DNA of 7,229 nucleotides from positions 1 to 7,229 of the forward strand of contig PFKL01000131.1 of assembly GCA_002784245.1 (NCBI GenBank), given 5' to 3'. The notes below the pieces were generated by a model. That model worked only from the letters and a program-made list of their open reading frames with translations, had not been told where the DNA came from and ran no database searches. The stretch is from Comamonadaceae bacterium CG_4_10_14_3_um_filter_60_75 (GTDB taxonomy: Bacteria > Pseudomonadota > Gammaproteobacteria > Burkholderiales > Burkholderiaceae_C). This document shows positions 5,718 to 7,229 of this stretch, one piece after another. The position numbers and the translations under genes were made by a program. Every line of letters begins with the position of its first letter. The stretch's first letter is position 1.

Positions 5718-7229
5718 ACCGCCATGCCCTTGAGGTCTGACCGACTGAGTTTGGCCGCCATTTTTTTGCGGTAGCGTTTGTCCAGTGCGGCCATGGAGCC
5801 ACCGAGCGCCATGAACAGGCAACCCACCCAGATCCAGGCTACGAACGGCTTGTGGTACACGCGCACTGCCCAGGCTGGATGGTCGGTGTTGTCCAGCTTT
5901 TCACCCAACGACACGTAAACGTCACCACTGAGCCCGGAGTCGATGGCAGCTTCGGTCATCGGCATCGTCGAAGAGAAATAAGTGCGCTTTTCCGGATTCA
6001 GGGTTTTGATGTACTTGCCGTTCTTGCTGAGTTCGACCAAGCCGACATCGGCGTTGTAGTTGGGACCACGGCGTTGGTCGATGCCGGTGAGCTTGAAGGT
6101 GTAGCCACCTACTTCCACCGTGTCGCCCATTGTCATGCGCACATCTTTTTCGGTTTCATAGCCTTTGACCATGGTAATGCCGATCACGCATACCGCGATA
6201 CCGATGTGTGCAACGTGCATGCCCCAGTAGGAGATGGGGGTAGCTTTCCAATTAACGGTGTCCTTGATCTGGCGGTAGATTTGCACAGCGGAGGCCAGGA
6301 TGATCCAGAACGCCAGCGACAAGCCCAGCGCCACCAGTGGCGACCACGCTCCGGCCAGGAAGGGTGCAGTGCAGCCCAAAATCAATGCAGCGATACCGAT
6401 TTTGCTGAGTTTTTTGGTCAGCTCTCCGACTGTGTCATTCTTCCAGCGGGCGTACGAGCCAACCACCATGAAGAACAGCACTGGCATCATGATTGGTGCA
6501 AACACGCTGTTGAAATACGGCGGGCCGACTGACAGCTTGCCAAGATTCAGCGCGTCGATGATCAATGGGTAAAGCGTACCCAGCAGCACCGCGGCAGCGG
6601 CGGTGGTTAAAAGCACGTTGTTGACCAATAAAAAGGTTTCGCGTGAAACCAGGGCGAAAGCGCCACCAGCCCGCACTTTGCCGGCCCGCGCCGCAAACAG
6701 TATCAGAGAGCTGCCGATCACCACGACCAGGAATAGCAAAATGAAGATACCGCGTTTCGGATCGGAGGCGAAAGCGTGTACCGACGTCAGCACGCCCGAG
6801 CGCACCAAAAACGTCCCCAGTAAACTCAATGAGAAACAGATCAGTGACAGCATGATGGTCCAGTTGCGGAACAAGCCCCGCTTTTCTGTGACGGCCAGCG
6901 AGTGGATCAGCGCAGTGCCGACCAGCCAGGGCAGGAACGAGGCGTTTTCAACCGGGTCCCAGAACCACCAGCCACCCCAGCCGAGCTCGTAATACGCCCA
7001 CCACGATCCCATGGCGATGCCGATGGTCAGGCAGATCCAGGCGGCGGTTGCCCAAGGGCGCGTCCAGCGGGCCCAGGCGGCGTCCAGGCGGCCGTTGAGC
7101 AAGGCAGCGATCGAGAAAGCAAACGGCACCGACATGCCGACGTAGCCCATATAGAGCATGGGTGGGTGAAACACCAGACCCGGGTCTTGCAGCAAGGGGT
7201 TGAGGTCGCGGCCGTCAACCGGAATGTCG
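5714..7229 (-). CDS. ccmF: Cytochrome c haem lyase subunit CcmF (N terminus cut by window edge)
   Basis: CcmF is the large polytopic membrane subunit of the System I haem lyase. It takes haem from CcmE and ligates it to apocytochrome c together with CcmH and CcmI. About 504 residues are visible, starting DIPVDGRDLNPLLQDPGLVF at the right edge. Full CcmF proteins are near 650 residues, so roughly 150 N-terminal residues and the start lie outside. The WWD haem-handling domain WGGWWFWDPVENASFLPWL is encoded at about 6926-6982. Four conserved His ligands can be placed by family alignment: LVFHPP, LIHSLAV, TSVHAFAS and GMHVAHIG. The spacing of the first three matches E. coli His173, His261 and His303 exactly. 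A soluble periplasmic domain follows (about visible residues 355-460, with YFSSTMPMTEAAID), then a last transmembrane helix and a basic cytoplasmic tail. No internal stop or frameshift is seen. The stop overlaps the ccmG start. Confidence 0.98.
   Translation of the reverse strand, partial: DIPVDGRDLNPLLQDPGLVFHPPMLYMGYVGMSVPFAFSIAALLNGRLDAAWARWTRPWATAAWICLTIGIAMGSWWAYYELGWGGWWFWDPVENASFLPWLVGTALIHSLAVTEKRGLFRNWTIMLSLICFSLSLLGTFLVRSGVLTSVHAFASDPKRGIFILLFLVVVIGSSLILFAARAGKVRAGGAFALVSRETFLLVNNVLLTTAAAAVLLGTLYPLIIDALNLGKLSVGPPYFNSVFAPIMMPVLFFMVVGSYARWKNDTVGELTKKLSKIGIAALILGCTAPFLAGAWSPLVALGLSLAFWIILASAVQIYRQIKDTVNWKATPISYWGMHVAHIGIAVCVIGITMVKGYETEKDVRMTMGDTVEVGGYTFKLTGIDQRRGPNYNADVGLVELSKNGKYIKTLNPEKRTYFSSTMPMTEAAIDSGLSGDVYVSLGEKLDNTDHPAWAVRVYHKPFVAWIWVGCLFMALGGSMAALDKRYRKKMAAKLSRSDLKGMAV

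Noticed and set aside
5193..5822. Longer version of CcmG starting inside ccmF
   Set aside because: The extra 35 residues are polar and would bury the N-terminal membrane anchor. The ATG overlapping the ccmF stop matches the other junctions.
5852..6532. A 226-residue open frame on the plus strand opposite ccmF
   Set aside because: It lies wholly antisense to conserved CcmF sequence and its His/Val/Gly-rich translation looks like no known protein.
1..7229. A new defence, mobile or biosynthetic system
   Set aside because: All coding space is accounted for by copper export, Min division control and cytochrome c maturation genes. No unexplained gene cluster, integrase, toxin or repeat array remains.

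Overview
The window looks like the chromosome of a betaproteobacterium, most likely a Burkholderiales member close to the Comamonadaceae (Rhodoferax/Polaromonas type). This rests on the protein sequences, the minC-minD-minE and ccmF-G-H-I gene orders, and the style of the short AT-rich spacers. It is a taxonomic impression and no database search was made. Coding density is high, and no mobile element, tRNA, rRNA or CRISPR array was seen.

Layout from left to right. The 3' part of a copper-translocating P1B-type ATPase gene lies on the plus strand (2-1033). It converges on the cell-division operon minC-minD-minE on the minus strand (2968 down to 1096), across a 62-base spacer. Upstream of minC is a non-coding stretch of about 350 bases (2969-3320). 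It holds an AT-rich segment, TAG-type triplets, one perfect and several imperfect DnaA-box-like 9-mers, and a G-rich run. A perfect 15-bp hairpin terminator (3321-3359) closes the next operon. That operon is the distal part of the cytochrome c maturation cluster, also on the minus strand, in the order ccmF (cut by the right edge), ccmG/dsbE, ccmH and ccmI (7229 down to 3380). Its three internal junctions are all 4-base ATGA stop/start overlaps.

How the genes work together. CcmF, CcmH and CcmI form the haem-ligation module of System I cytochrome c biogenesis, and CcmG keeps the haem-binding cysteines of apocytochrome c reduced. MinC, MinD and MinE form the oscillating inhibitor system that confines the FtsZ ring to midcell. 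The copper ATPase exports Cu(I) from the cytoplasm. Its link to the other genes is positional only.

No new multi-gene system was found. The two most interesting signals are the oriC-like architecture in the ccmI/minC gap and an internal duplication of the whole C-terminal TPR domain of CcmI. Each can be settled by simple comparative analysis.
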